64,000 bases of DNA from Streptomyces roseoverticillatus (GTDB lineage: Bacteria; Actinomycetota; Actinomycetes; Streptomycetales; Streptomycetaceae). The first letter of the stretch is position 1, and every line of letters begins with the position of its first letter. The notes beneath the pieces are model-generated. The model worked only from the letters and a program-made list of their open reading frames with translations. It made no database searches and was not told the DNA's origin. The DNA lies in the NCBI RefSeq assembly GCF_000719265.1, contig NZ_JOFL01000005.1, positions 124,001-188,000 of the forward strand, written 5' to 3'. Below are positions 18,678 through 27,768 of this stretch, piece after piece. Position numbers and translations under genes: made by a program.

Positions 18678-20075
18678 ATGTCCAGCAGCATGCCCAGCAG
18701 ACCCACGCCCCGCCGCTCCGTGCTCGCCGCCGCCCTGGGCGCCGCGGCGGCCACGTCCTTCGCGGCCGCCGCCTCTTCCCGCTCCCTCGCCTTCGCCTCC
18801 TCCGGAGCCGCGGCCCCCTCCCGAGCGGGCGCCGCGCCCGTCGACTACCACGCCTGGACCTCCCGCGGCGACTGGCAGCGGGGCACCGCCGACGGCACCC
18901 GCCCCGCAGGCGGCCGGCGTCCGGGCCTGGTCGTCGACCGCCCGGCCGGCACCCTGGAGCACACCGACCCGCACACCGGCGCCAAGGCCACCTGGGAGTA
19001 CGCCACCTGGACGTCCCCGCTCCACGCCCCGCCCGCCCCCGCGAGCGAGGTCATCGCGTCCTGGAACGCCCACGCGCCCGCCGGCACCTGGCTCCAGACC
19101 GAGGTACGCGGCAGGTACACGGACGGCGCCCGCACCCCCTGGTACGTCATGGGCCGCTGGACGGCCGGCGACGCCTCCGGCGACATCCGCCGCACCTCCG
19201 TCGACGGCCAGGGCGACGGCCGCAGCAGCGTCTCCACCGACACGCTCGCCGTCGACAAGCCCGCCACCGGACTGCGCATCGACGCGTACGAACTGCGCCT
19301 GACCCTCTTCCGCAGGCCCGGCACCCGCCTCACCCCCACCGTGTGGCGGCTCGGCGTGATGGGCTCCGACATCCCCGACCGCTTCACCGTGCCCGCCTCC
19401 GCGCCGGGGTCCGGCGCCGGGCTCGAACTGCACGTGCCGCGCTACTCGCAGGAGATCCACAAGGGGCAGTACCCGGAGTACGACAACGGCGGCGAGGCGT
19501 GGTGCAGCCCGACCTCCTCGCAGATGGTCCTGGAGTACTGGGGCCGCAAGCCCACGGCCGCGGACCTCGCCTGGGTCAACCGCGACTATGCGGACCCGCA
19601 GGTCTGCCACGCCGCCCGCTTCACCTACGACCACCAGTACAAGGGGTGCGGCAACTGGCCCTTCAACGCGGCCTACGCGGCGACGTACCGCGACATGCAG
19701 GCGGTCATCACCCGGCTGCGCTCGCTCGGCGACGCCGAGAAGCTGATCCGCGCGCGGATCCCCGTCATCACCTCCCAGTCCTTCCTCGCCTCCGAGCTCG
19801 ACGGCGCCGGCTACGGCACCGCCGGCCACCTGATGTGCGTCGTCGGCTTCACCGCGCAGGGCGACGTGGTCGCCAACGACCCGAACAGCCCCTCGAACGC
19901 CGCGGTCCGGCGGGTCTACAAGCGCCGGCAGTTCGAGAACATCTGGCTGCGGACCAAGCGCCACAACGCCCAGGGCGAGGTCAGGAGCGGTTCGGGCGGG
20001 GTCTGTTACCTCTACTTCCCGGCGGAGCCGGAGGAGCGGCAGCGCCGGGTGCTGCGGGAGCTGGGGATCCGCTGA
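18678..20075 (+). CDS. Tat-exported C39-like cysteine peptidase
   Basis: 465 aa from ATG 18678. The N-terminus has a twin-arginine-type signal ('TPRRSVLAAALGA', then an Ala-rich core, ending near residue 55). A ~200-residue beta-rich region precedes a Peptidase_C39_2 domain with the catalytic Cys in 'GGEAWCSPTSSQMVLEYWG', His in 'GTAGHLMCVVGF' and a following 'ANDPNSP'. Family members act on peptides in the wall or outside the cell. No partner gene is adjacent, so it is not a lantibiotic processing protease. Confidence 0.85.
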   Translation: MSSSMPSRPTPRRSVLAAALGAAAATSFAAAASSRSLAFASSGAAAPSRAGAAPVDYHAWTSRGDWQRGTADGTRPAGGRRPGLVVDRPAGTLEHTDPHTGAKATWEYATWTSPLHAPPAPASEVIASWNAHAPAGTWLQTEVRGRYTDGARTPWYVMGRWTAGDASGDIRRTSVDGQGDGRSSVSTDTLAVDKPATGLRIDAYELRLTLFRRPGTRLTPTVWRLGVMGSDIPDRFTVPASAPGSGAGLELHVPRYSQEIHKGQYPEYDNGGEAWCSPTSSQMVLEYWGRKPTAADLAWVNRDYADPQVCHAARFTYDHQYKGCGNWPFNAAYAATYRDMQAVITRLRSLGDAEKLIRARIPVITSQSFLASELDGAGYGTAGHLMCVVGFTAQGDVVANDPNSPSNAAVRRVYKRRQFENIWLRTKRHNAQGEVRSGSGGVCYLYFPAEPEERQRRVLRELGIR

Positions 20076-20145
20076 CGCGCAGAGTGCGCACCTCCGTACG
20101 ATCGGCGCGAACAGACGTGTGTGTCGCCCCCGTACGGAAGGAACC

Positions 20146-20790
20146 ATGACTGTGCATCAGACAACCGCAGCCGCCGTCGTACCGGAGATCCGCCGGGCCC
20201 GGCCGGAGGAGCGGGACGCGATCAGCCTGCTGCTCGGCGAGGCCTTCATGGAGGACCCGGTCAGCTGCTGGGTGTTCCCGGACGAGGGGCACCGGCGCGC
20301 CGTCCACCCCGGCTTCTTCGGGGTGTTCCTGGACGCGGCGCTGCGGGCGGGGTGGGTCGACGTGACGGACGACCTCTCGGCGGCGGCGCTGTGGATACCG
20401 GTGCGCGTGGAGGAGTCCGGCGGGGACGGCCACGGCGGTGCGGACGACGGCGGGATCGGCGAGCAGCTGGCGCAGGCGGCCCCCGGCAACGACCGGGCGC
20501 GGATCGTCGGCGAGCTGACGGGCGCGGCGCACCCCGGGGACCGCTCGCACTACTACCTGCCGAACATCGTCGCCGCGCCCGGGCGGCGCGGCGAGGGCCG
20601 GGGGCGCGCGCTCCTCGCGCCCGTCCTCGACCGGTGCGACCGCGAGGGCGTGCCCGCCTACCTGGAGGCGAGCAACGCCCGGAGCAAGGCGCTGTACGAG
20701 CGCCTCGGCTTCGCCTTCACCGGTACGCCCATCGACCTGCCGGACGGCGGGCCGCGGATGTGGCCCATGTGGCGCGAGCCGCGGGGCTGA
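20146..20790 (+). CDS. GNAT-family N-acetyltransferase
   Basis: 214 aa from ATG 20146 (GGAAGGA upstream). The acetyl-CoA loop is 'APGRRGEGRGRALLAPVL' and the C-terminal motif 'YLEASNARSKALYERLGF' is characteristic of GNAT enzymes. The N-terminal 'EAFMEDPVSCWVFPDEGHR' resembles the small-molecule acetyltransferase subgroup often found with antibiotic genes. The substrate is unknown. It ends at a strong hairpin terminator. Confidence 0.85.
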   Translation: MTVHQTTAAAVVPEIRRARPEERDAISLLLGEAFMEDPVSCWVFPDEGHRRAVHPGFFGVFLDAALRAGWVDVTDDLSAAALWIPVRVEESGGDGHGGADDGGIGEQLAQAAPGNDRARIVGELTGAAHPGDRSHYYLPNIVAAPGRRGEGRGRALLAPVLDRCDREGVPAYLEASNARSKALYERLGFAFTGTPIDLPDGGPRMWPMWREPRG

Positions 20791-20799
20791 CGCGCGCGT

Positions 20800-20845
20800 C
20801 CGGCGGCTGTCCGGGGGCGCCCCGTCGCCCCCGGACAGCCGCCGG
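20800..20845 (+). terminator. Strong hairpin terminator after the GNAT gene
   Basis: A perfect 20-bp inverted repeat (left arm 20800-20819, 6-base loop, right arm 20826-20845) starts 10 bases after the GNAT stop. No T-tract follows. Confidence 0.85.
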
Positions 20846-20952
20846 TGCGGGGCTGCATCGGTGCATATTTCCCCTCATGGGCATTTATTGGCATGATCGA
20901 CGCCGTGCGGACGAGGGCGGATGACAGCTGCATGCGGATGGCTGATTTCCGC

Positions 20953-20982
20953 TTGACGCTTCCATTCGAACGAATGATCAGT
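20953..20982 (+). promoter_or_regulatory. Putative promoter with inverted-repeat operator
   Basis: TTGACG (20953-20958) is followed by a perfect 6-bp inverted repeat CATTCG-AA-CGAATG (20963-20976) where the spacer would be, and then a poor -10 candidate (ATCAGT, 20977-20982). It is 46 bases upstream of the methyltransferase start in a locally AT-rich stretch. A repressor bound here would block the promoter of the methyltransferase/GGDEF-EAL pair. Confidence 0.45.
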
Positions 20983-21027
20983 AGCCTCTGCTCACAGGTC
21001 CCCGAGACGAGCTGGAGCAACAGACTG

Positions 21028-21852
21028 ATGGAGCGCCCCACCTGGGTTCCCCCGGGCATCGACCCCTCCGTGCCGAGCGTGTCCCGGATCTACGACTACT
21101 ACCTGGGCGGCTCGCACAACTTCGAGGTCGACCGGGAGGCCGCCCGGCGGGCCATGGAGGCCTATCCCGGGCTGCCGAAGATCATGCAGTCCAATCGGGC
21201 CTTCATGCGGCGCGCCGTCCGCCACGCCGTGCGCGAGGGCGTCACCCAGTTCCTCGACATCGGCTCGGGCATCCCGACCTTCGGCAACGTCCACGAGATC
21301 GCGCAGGCCGCGGACCCGCGCTCGCACGTCGTCTACGTCGACCACGACCCCGTGGCCGTCGCCCACGGCCGGGCCGTGCTGCAGGGCGACCCGCGCACCG
21401 CCGTCCTGCCCGCGGACCTCCGCAAGCCCCATGACATCCTGACCAGTGACGAGGTCGGCAGGCTCCTCGACCTGGACCGGCCGGTCGCACTGCTGCTCGT
21501 GGCCGTCCTCCACTTCGTGGAGGATCAGGACGACCCCTGGGCGGCGGTGGCCGAGCTGCGCGACGCGCTCGCGCCGGGGAGCCTGCTCGTCCTCACGCAC
21601 GCGACGACCGACACCGGTCCGATCAAGCCGGAGGAGGGGCAGGGAGTGGAGGGCGTCTACCGCAACGTGGGCTCGCCGCTGCTCATGCGCACGCACCGGG
21701 ACGTGGCACGCTTCTTCGACGGCTTCGAGCTGGCCGAGCCCGGGCTCGTGGCCATGCCGGACTGGCGGCCCGACCCGGCGGACGCCCCCGCAGCGGCGGA
21801 CGAGGACCCCGCCATGTACGTCGGCTTCGCGGGCGTGGGGCGCAAACCATGA
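21028..21852 (+). CDS. SAM-dependent methyltransferase, DUF574 (Methyltransf_19) type
   Basis: 274 aa from ATG 21028. The family signature 'SVSRIYDYYLGGSHNFEVDREAA' is followed by a SAM-binding Gly-rich loop 'FLDIGSGIPTFGNVHEIAQ', 'VVYVDHDPVAV', and 'LLLVAVLHFVED'. These proteins are greatly expanded in Streptomyces and their substrates are mostly unknown; some are linked to developmental regulation. The stop overlaps the start of the GGDEF-EAL gene by 4 bases, so the two are translationally coupled. Confidence 0.88.
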   Translation: MERPTWVPPGIDPSVPSVSRIYDYYLGGSHNFEVDREAARRAMEAYPGLPKIMQSNRAFMRRAVRHAVREGVTQFLDIGSGIPTFGNVHEIAQAADPRSHVVYVDHDPVAVAHGRAVLQGDPRTAVLPADLRKPHDILTSDEVGRLLDLDRPVALLLVAVLHFVEDQDDPWAAVAELRDALAPGSLLVLTHATTDTGPIKPEEGQGVEGVYRNVGSPLLMRTHRDVARFFDGFELAEPGLVAMPDWRPDPADAPAAADEDPAMYVGFAGVGRKP

Positions 21853-24431
21853 CCTCGACGCCGCACGGCGGGAAGCCGAGCGGATCCGGAGACGGAACAC
21901 CGGGTTCGATTACCGGCGGTCCCACCCGGGCAGAAGTCACAGGGCCTCACAGGGGGAGTGAGGCCGGAACCGACGGTACAAGCGGAACCAGAAACGGAAT
22001 CAGAAGCGGAAGCGGAACCGAGGTCGGGGTGGGGATCGGGAGTTCGGACGTGGTTCCGGGCACGAGGCGGCCGGGGGCGCGTAACGCCCACGCACACATG
22101 GCGCGGGACACGGAGTCGCCACCGGAACCGACCGGCCCGGCCGGGGCCGTTCCCCGGGGCTCCGGGCCGGCAGGCCCCGCGGGCTCGGAGCGCGCCGGAC
22201 GCGCAGGGGCGGCGCGGACCGCGGCCCCGGCCTCCGGGCCGGCAGGCTCTGATGCGGCCGTGCCCGCCGGTGCCGGTGGCGCCGCGCCCGCCGCCGTCGT
22301 CCCCCCGCCGGGAGGCGACGCCGCACTGCGCCGCTTCGCCGCCGTCTGGAGCCGGGCCGTCTACCCGGCGACGGCCACTTCCATGACCCGCGCCGAGTTC
22401 GAGGAGCACCTCGTCCCGCTCGCCGGCCGGCTCCGCGCCACACTGCGCTCGGAGCCCTTCGACCCGGCCCCCGCCGCCGAGGTCGGCGCCGCGATCGTCC
22501 GCGCGCACTGCACCGAACCCGACGCCCTCTCCCCGCTCCTGGGCGCCATCGACGCGTACCTCCTGCTCTACTGCCCGCCGGGCCGCCACCTGACGGACGA
22601 GGAGGCCCGGGCCCGCTGCGCCCGCCTGCAGCACACCGTCGCCGCCGGCTTCGCCGGCGCGCTGCGCGAGCGGACCCTCGCCGAGCAGGAGGCCCTCTCC
22701 CGCGCCGCCCTCGCCGCGCAGGCCGAGACCGAGCGGGCGCTGCACACCAGCGAGGAGCGCTTCCGCGCCGTGTTCGAGGGCGCGGCCATAGGGGTCGGCA
22801 TCGCGGACGTCGAGGGCCGCATCATGGACGTCAACGAGGCGCTCAGCCGGATGTTCGGCACCCGCCCCGCCGAGGTCACCGGCCGCAACGTGGGCGAGAT
22901 GGTCCACCCCGACGACTCGCCCGACGTGTGGGGCCTCTACAGCGAGCTCGTCCGCGGCGAGCGCGACTACTACCGCGTCGAGAAGGCCTACTACCGCGGC
23001 GACGGCAGCGTCCTGTGGACCGACCTGTCCGTCGCGCTCCTGCGCGACGCCCACGGCCGCCCCCAGTACCAGCTGGCCCTCATGGAGGACATCACCGAAC
23101 GCCGCCTGCTGCACGAGCAGCTGCGGTACGAGGCCACGCACGACGCCCTCACCGGCCTGCCCAACCGCACCATGTTCTTCGAGCGCCTCGACCGCGCCCT
23201 CGCCCCCGGCGGCGACCGCTTCGGCGTCTGCTACCTCGACCTCGACGGCTTCAAGGCCGTCAACGACAGCCTGGGCCACGCCGTGGGCGACCGGCTGCTC
23301 GTCGCCGTCGCCGAGCGGCTGCGCACCTGCACCGGCGCCCCCGCGGAGCTCGTCGCCCGCCTCGGCGGCGACGAGTTCGTGGCCCTGCTCACCGGCCCCG
23401 CCGCGCAGAGCGACGCCACCGCCCTCGCCCGCCGCATGCTGGCCGCCCTCGCCGAACCCGTCCGCCTCGACGGCCGGGACCTGTCCGTACGGGCCAGCAT
23501 CGGCATCGTGGACGGCGCGGCCGGCGAGTGCGGCCCCGCGGAGGTGCTCCGCAGCGCCGACATCACCATGTACCGCGCCAAGGCCGCGGGCGGGAACCGC
23601 TACGAACTGGCCGACGCCGACTCCGACGCCCGCGTCATCGCCCGGCACAGCCTCACCAACTGCCTGCCGGCGGCGCTCGACAACGGCGAGTTCTTCATCG
23701 AGTACCAGCCGCTCGTCCGGCTCCACGACGGCACGGTGCGCGGCGCCGAGGCGCTCGTGCGCTGGCTGCACCCCGTCCACGGCGTGCTGGGCCCCGACCA
23801 GTTCATCCCCCTCGCCGAGAGCACCGGGCTCATCGTGCCCCTCGGCCGCTGGGTGCTGCAGGAGGCCGCGCGGCAGGCCCGCGCCTGGCGCGCCGAGGGC
23901 ACCTGCGAGGGCCCCCTGCGCGTCAACGTCAACCTCTCGCCGTCACAGCTGCGCCACCCCGCCCTCGTCGCCGACACCGTCGCCGTCCTCGACAGCTGCG
24001 GCCTGGACCCGTCGGCCCTGTGCCTGGAGGTCACCGAGAACGCCCTCATCGGCGCCGACGAGGAGGAGCTGCGGCCGCTGCGCCAGCTCGCCGACCTGGG
24101 CGTGGACATCGCCCTCGACGACTTCGGCACCGGCTACTCCAACCTCTCCTACCTGCGCCGGCTGCCCGTCAGCACGCTCAAGCTGGACCGCTCCTTCACC
24201 CGCGGCATGCAGCGCGCGCCCGCGGACCCGGTCGACGTGAAGATCGTCGAGGGAATCGTCTCGCTCGCCCACACCCTCGACCTGTCGGTGACGGTCGAAG
24301 GCGTGGAGACGGGCACGCAGGCGGAGCACCTGCGGGTGCTCGGCTGCGACACGGCGCAGGGCTGGTACTACGCGCGGCCGGGCCCGCCGGAGCGGCTGCA
24401 CACGCTGTCGCTGGTGGACGCGGCGTCCTGA
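21849..24431 (+). CDS. PAS-GGDEF-EAL cyclic-di-GMP turnover protein
   Basis: 860 aa from ATG 21849, which overlaps the upstream stop; ATG 22098 would remove a low-complexity Gly/Ser/Thr-rich tail. Order: disordered ~1-155; helical region ~160-290; PAS ~300-415; GGDEF ~430-590 with intact GGDEF at ~506 and no visible RxxD inhibitory site; EAL ~610-855 with intact 'EAL' at ~634, 'NLSPSQL', 'LEVTENAL', 'DDFGTGYSNLSYL' and 'VEGVET'. Both catalytic signatures look functional, so it may make and degrade c-di-GMP, which controls the BldD developmental repressor in Streptomyces. No membrane segment is seen. Confidence 0.9.
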   Translation: MTSTPHGGKPSGSGDGTPGSITGGPTRAEVTGPHRGSEAGTDGTSGTRNGIRSGSGTEVGVGIGSSDVVPGTRRPGARNAHAHMARDTESPPEPTGPAGAVPRGSGPAGPAGSERAGRAGAARTAAPASGPAGSDAAVPAGAGGAAPAAVVPPPGGDAALRRFAAVWSRAVYPATATSMTRAEFEEHLVPLAGRLRATLRSEPFDPAPAAEVGAAIVRAHCTEPDALSPLLGAIDAYLLLYCPPGRHLTDEEARARCARLQHTVAAGFAGALRERTLAEQEALSRAALAAQAETERALHTSEERFRAVFEGAAIGVGIADVEGRIMDVNEALSRMFGTRPAEVTGRNVGEMVHPDDSPDVWGLYSELVRGERDYYRVEKAYYRGDGSVLWTDLSVALLRDAHGRPQYQLALMEDITERRLLHEQLRYEATHDALTGLPNRTMFFERLDRALAPGGDRFGVCYLDLDGFKAVNDSLGHAVGDRLLVAVAERLRTCTGAPAELVARLGGDEFVALLTGPAAQSDATALARRMLAALAEPVRLDGRDLSVRASIGIVDGAAGECGPAEVLRSADITMYRAKAAGGNRYELADADSDARVIARHSLTNCLPAALDNGEFFIEYQPLVRLHDGTVRGAEALVRWLHPVHGVLGPDQFIPLAESTGLIVPLGRWVLQEAARQARAWRAEGTCEGPLRVNVNLSPSQLRHPALVADTVAVLDSCGLDPSALCLEVTENALIGADEEELRPLRQLADLGVDIALDDFGTGYSNLSYLRRLPVSTLKLDRSFTRGMQRAPADPVDVKIVEGIVSLAHTLDLSVTVEGVETGTQAEHLRVLGCDTAQGWYYARPGPPERLHTLSLVDAAS

Positions 24432-24847
24432 CGCGCAGGACCGCGGGCGCCCGCGCCCTCGCCGAGGAGCCGCGCCTCGTCGTCCGTCAGCAGCCGTGAC
24501 CGCAGCAGGAAGCGCAGCCCCTCCGGCGCCTCCAGGGAGAAGCCGCTGCCGCGGCCGGGCACCACGTCCACGGTGAGGTGCGTGTGGCGCCAGCGCTCGA
24601 ACTGGTCCGCGGACATCCAGAAGCCGACCGGCTCCGCGACGCCCTCCGCCACCAGCTCCGCGAGGAGCACGTCCGAGGCGCCCGTACGGAATTCGCCCGC
24701 GGGGTAGCACATCGGCGAACTGCCGTCGCAGCAGCCGCCGGACTGATGGAACATCAGGGGGCCGTGGCGCTCGCGGAGGAGGCGCAGGAGGCGCGCGGCG
24801 CCGGGGGTGAGGGCGACGCGTGAGACGCGGGTCGGCTGCGGGCTCAC
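24368..24847 (-). CDS. DUF779 family protein
   Basis: 159 aa from GTG 24847 (AAGGAGAT upstream). It contains 'HQSGGCCDGSSPMCYPAGEF' with the conserved cysteines of DUF779, and 'FERWRHTHLTVDVVPGRGSGFSLE'. The family has no assigned reaction but frequently sits beside NAD-dependent aldehyde dehydrogenase genes. Here the only aldehyde dehydrogenase is 25 kb away. The last ~20 residues run 64 bases into the opposite-strand end of the GGDEF-EAL gene, a convergent overlap; the tail is unconserved in appearance. Confidence 0.8.
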   Translation of the reverse strand: MSPQPTRVSRVALTPGAARLLRLLRERHGPLMFHQSGGCCDGSSPMCYPAGEFRTGASDVLLAELVAEGVAEPVGFWMSADQFERWRHTHLTVDVVPGRGSGFSLEAPEGLRFLLRSRLLTDDEARLLGEGAGARGPARQDAASTSDSVCSRSGGPGRA

Positions 24848-25059
24848 GGTGGATCTCCTTCCCGTAGGACGACACGGACTGCGACTGCACAGCCTGCCGG
24901 GGACGGCAGTCACCCGCCAGAGGCGAACCGGGGGAAACGGGGGATCTCCAGCATGACCGGACCCACCCACCGGCCCGCTCGCGCCCCACCGCGACGGCGT
25001 TGCTGACGTCCACGGCGAGGGAAGCGACGGGCCGCCACTTACGTTCCGGAAGGTGCCCG

Positions 25060-25734
25060 ATGAACCTCCTGCTCCAGGCCTTACCGATAGCCGCCCCGAC
25101 GCTCGGATGGGCCGCCCACGCCCTCGTCCTCGCCCGCCGTCTGCGCACCGCCCGCACCGACCCGCTCACCGGCCTCATGCGCCGTGAGGAGTTCACCCAC
25201 CGGGCGCAGCGGGCCGTGAAGCGGCCGCACGCCGCCGTCCTGCTGCTCGACCTCAACGGCTTCAAGCAGATCAACGACACGCACGGGCACGCCGTCGGCG
25301 ACCAGGTCATCGCGGCCGTCGGCCGGCGCCTGTCCGTCTGGTGCCGGGAACGGGGCGGGTTCGCGGCGCGGCTGGGCGGTGACGAGTTCACCGCCGTGGT
25401 GCGCCTCGCGCCGGACGCCGACCTGGACTCGGAGCTGACGTACAGCCTCTCCGCGCGCCTCTCGGCGCCCCTGGAGACCGGCAGCGTCACGCTCTCCCCG
25501 CGCGCCTCCATCGGCGTCTGCCGCACCAGCCACCGGCCCGGTGCGGAGCTGCCGGACCTGCTGCGGGGCGCGGACGAAGCGATGTACACCGCCAAACGCC
25601 TCGGCCAGCACTGGCGCCCCGCCGGGCCCGTGGACGTCTACCGCACCACCAACGGCCGCCGCGAAGGCCGCGCGGGCACCCGCCCCGGCGCGCACCTGAC
25701 GCTGCTCGCGCCGATGCGCAGGAACGCGTCGTAG
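25060..25734 (+). CDS. Short GGDEF protein with an N-terminal hydrophobic anchor and a TTA codon
   Basis: 224 aa from ATG 25060. A short hydrophobic N-terminus (~1-27) may anchor it; the rest is one GGDEF domain ('DPLTGLMRREEF', 'LLDLNGFKQINDTHGHAVGD', GGDEF at ~106, 'ADEAMYTAKRLGQ'). The active-site motif is intact and no RxxD I-site is visible. Codon 8 (25081-25083) is TTA, so translation should need the bldA tRNA, which in Streptomyces appears late in growth. It is a probable diguanylate cyclase switched on with development. This gene and the GGDEF-EAL gene lie 0.6 kb apart. Confidence 0.85.
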   Translation: MNLLLQALPIAAPTLGWAAHALVLARRLRTARTDPLTGLMRREEFTHRAQRAVKRPHAAVLLLDLNGFKQINDTHGHAVGDQVIAAVGRRLSVWCRERGGFAARLGGDEFTAVVRLAPDADLDSELTYSLSARLSAPLETGSVTLSPRASIGVCRTSHRPGAELPDLLRGADEAMYTAKRLGQHWRPAGPVDVYRTTNGRREGRAGTRPGAHLTLLAPMRRNAS

Positions 25735-25847
25735 GCGGCCCGGCCTCCACCGCACCCGGCGCCCGCACCCCGCCCGGCGGGCCGCCGGGAAACCCGACTT
25801 GGTATGACTGTTCCTTTATTGGTGGAGAAAAGGAGATCCGAAGCCGG

Positions 25848-27392
25848 ATGGACGAGCCTCCGAAGCAGAAGGACATGAGCGCGGACACGAGCGCGGACTC
25901 GGGTACGGGCAGGGGCGCGGGCACGAGCACGGGTGCGGACGACTTCGTCATTGCGCCGCCAGTTCCGCCGGTGCCGCAGATACCGGCGGTACCACGGATG
26001 CCGGCGGCACCGCCGGTGCCGATGGGCGCACCGCCACCCCTGCCCCCCGCCTCCCCGAGGCGCACGGGACGGATCGTCCTCGCGGTGGCGCTCGTGGTGC
26101 TCCTCGTCGCGTCGCTGGGCGCGGGCGTCTGGATGTTCACGGCCTCCAAGAAGGCGGTGCGCGCCGGCGGGAGCCGGAGCATGTCGTGGAGCCTGCCGTA
26201 CACCCGGTCCGGGCTCGAACACCCCAGGATGATCCGTGGCTTGTGGTTCACCGACGAGGCCGTGGTCAAGGCGCTCCCGGACCGTGTCGTCGGGCTCGAC
26301 CCGAAGCGCGGCAAGCAGCTGTGGGAGGCCCCCACGCCGGGTCCGGGCAGCGTCATGTGCCAGGCGTCGACCGACTCGACGGGGAACGTCGCGGTCCTGG
26401 CCCGCGGTTCGGGGGAGGAGTGCCACACCTTCTACGCCGTCGACCTGACCTCCGGCAAGACCCTCTGGGAGCACTCCCTCGAACCCGACGAGTGGGCACC
26501 CGACAACACGCCCCGGATCGCCCGCAGCGGTGACGTGGTGGTCGTCTCAGCCAACAGCAGGCTCACCACGGCGTTCCGCGTGAGCGACGGCAAGCAGCTG
26601 TGGAAGGACGGCGACAAGGGCCTGTACGAGGGCGCTGACGACAAGGACACCTGCCGGGGCCAGGGTCACACCGGCGGCAAGCAGCTGGTCCGCATCCGGC
26701 GCTGCCTCGTCGGAAGTGCCGACACGGCCTCGTACGCGGAGGCCGTCGACCCCGCGACGGGCCGCGCGAAGTGGCGTCACCGGCTGGGCGAGCACGGCAC
26801 GAGCGGCCAGATCCTCGCCACCTCGCCGATCGTCGTCGACGACCCCGGCAAGCCCTACGCGAGCACGCGCCTGACCGTCCTCGGGGACGACGGAGCCGTC
26901 CGCACCCGCCTCGAAGGCGACGCCAAGCGCCGCTTCGCCCTCTCGGGGAGCGACGGCAGCGCGCCCGCCTCCGACGTCCAGGTCAAGGGCGACAAGCTGG
27001 TCATGACCCTGGACGCGGAGGAGGACGACTCTGACGACAACAACCGCATGGCGGCCTGGTCCCTGACCACCGGAAAGCGCCTGTGGGAGAAGCGGGCCGC
27101 CGGATACCTGCAGACGTTCCACCTGGTGGCCTCGGAGTCGGACGACATCCTCGCCTACGCCGCGGGCAACATCCACGACGCGGCCACCCTGGTGCGCTTC
27201 GACGCGGACACCGGCGCCCGGACCGTGGTCCGCCGCTACCGCCCCACCCCCTCGACGGCCTGGATCGGCTCCGACCCGTACCCCGTCACCCACGGTCGCA
27301 CGCTCTACCTCTCGGCCGGCTACGTGACGGAGGAGCCGGGAACCGGCATCAAGCCCCGGCAGAAGTCCCTGATCGCCCTCCCCGCTTCCTGA
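25848..27392 (+). CDS. Membrane-anchored PQQ-repeat beta-propeller protein
   Basis: 514 aa. An N-terminal cytoplasmic Pro/Ala-rich stretch (~1-72) precedes one membrane helix (~75-97) and an extracytoplasmic region with repeated PQQ-like blades such as 'VVGLDPKRGKQLWEA', 'YAVDLTSGKTLWEH', 'TAFRVSDGKQLWKD' and 'AAWSLTTGKRLWEK'. Such propellers mostly mediate protein binding rather than PQQ-dependent dehydrogenation; no dehydrogenase active site is seen. The layout (Pro-rich, helix, propeller) is common in Streptomyces proteins of unknown function. Confidence 0.82.
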   Translation: MDEPPKQKDMSADTSADSGTGRGAGTSTGADDFVIAPPVPPVPQIPAVPRMPAAPPVPMGAPPPLPPASPRRTGRIVLAVALVVLLVASLGAGVWMFTASKKAVRAGGSRSMSWSLPYTRSGLEHPRMIRGLWFTDEAVVKALPDRVVGLDPKRGKQLWEAPTPGPGSVMCQASTDSTGNVAVLARGSGEECHTFYAVDLTSGKTLWEHSLEPDEWAPDNTPRIARSGDVVVVSANSRLTTAFRVSDGKQLWKDGDKGLYEGADDKDTCRGQGHTGGKQLVRIRRCLVGSADTASYAEAVDPATGRAKWRHRLGEHGTSGQILATSPIVVDDPGKPYASTRLTVLGDDGAVRTRLEGDAKRRFALSGSDGSAPASDVQVKGDKLVMTLDAEEDDSDDNNRMAAWSLTTGKRLWEKRAAGYLQTFHLVASESDDILAYAAGNIHDAATLVRFDADTGARTVVRRYRPTPSTAWIGSDPYPVTHGRTLYLSAGYVTEEPGTGIKPRQKSLIALPAS

Positions 27393-27423
27393 ACTCCGGG
27401 CGGCCGGGCCGGACTCCGGGCGG

Positions 27424-27768
27424 TCAGGCGGGGAAGACCAGGTTCACCAGCAGCACGTAGACCGCGGTCCCGCCGATGATGCTGAGGACCAGATTGCGCT
27501 TCCACAGGTGCAGGCCCGCGGTCGCCAGGAGGCCCAGCGCCTCGGGAGTGCCGTGCGGCGCACTGGTCAGGGAGACGTCGCGCAGGCTGTACGTGACCAG
27601 GATGACCAGGATGCCGACGGGCATGTACCGGTTGAGGAAGTCGATGACGTCGGCCACCAGGGCGGAGCTGCGCAGCGTCTTCAGGACGGCGAAGGGCAGC
27701 GCGCGCAGCATGAAGGTGACCGCGAGCATCGTCGCCAGGGCGGCGATCATGTGGATGGCGCTAGGCAC
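27424..27768 (-). CDS. azlD: AzlD-type branched-chain amino-acid exporter subunit
   Basis: 114 aa with about four membrane segments, matching the small AzlD/BrnE subunit ('HMIAALATMLAVTFMLRALPFAVL', 'FLNRYMPVGILVILVTYSL'). With AzlC it exports branched-chain amino acids and some analogues. Its start overlaps the azlC stop by 8 bases. The pair lies opposite an Lrp-type regulator, the usual arrangement for BrnFE/AzlCD. Confidence 0.9.
   Translation of the reverse strand: MPSAIHMIAALATMLAVTFMLRALPFAVLKTLRSSALVADVIDFLNRYMPVGILVILVTYSLRDVSLTSAPHGTPEALGLLATAGLHLWKRNLVLSIIGGTAVYVLLVNLVFPA

Noticed and set aside
21657..23780. Long minus-strand frame opposite the GGDEF-EAL gene
   Set aside because: Compositionally biased and without motifs; the plus strand has intact GGDEF and EAL domains.
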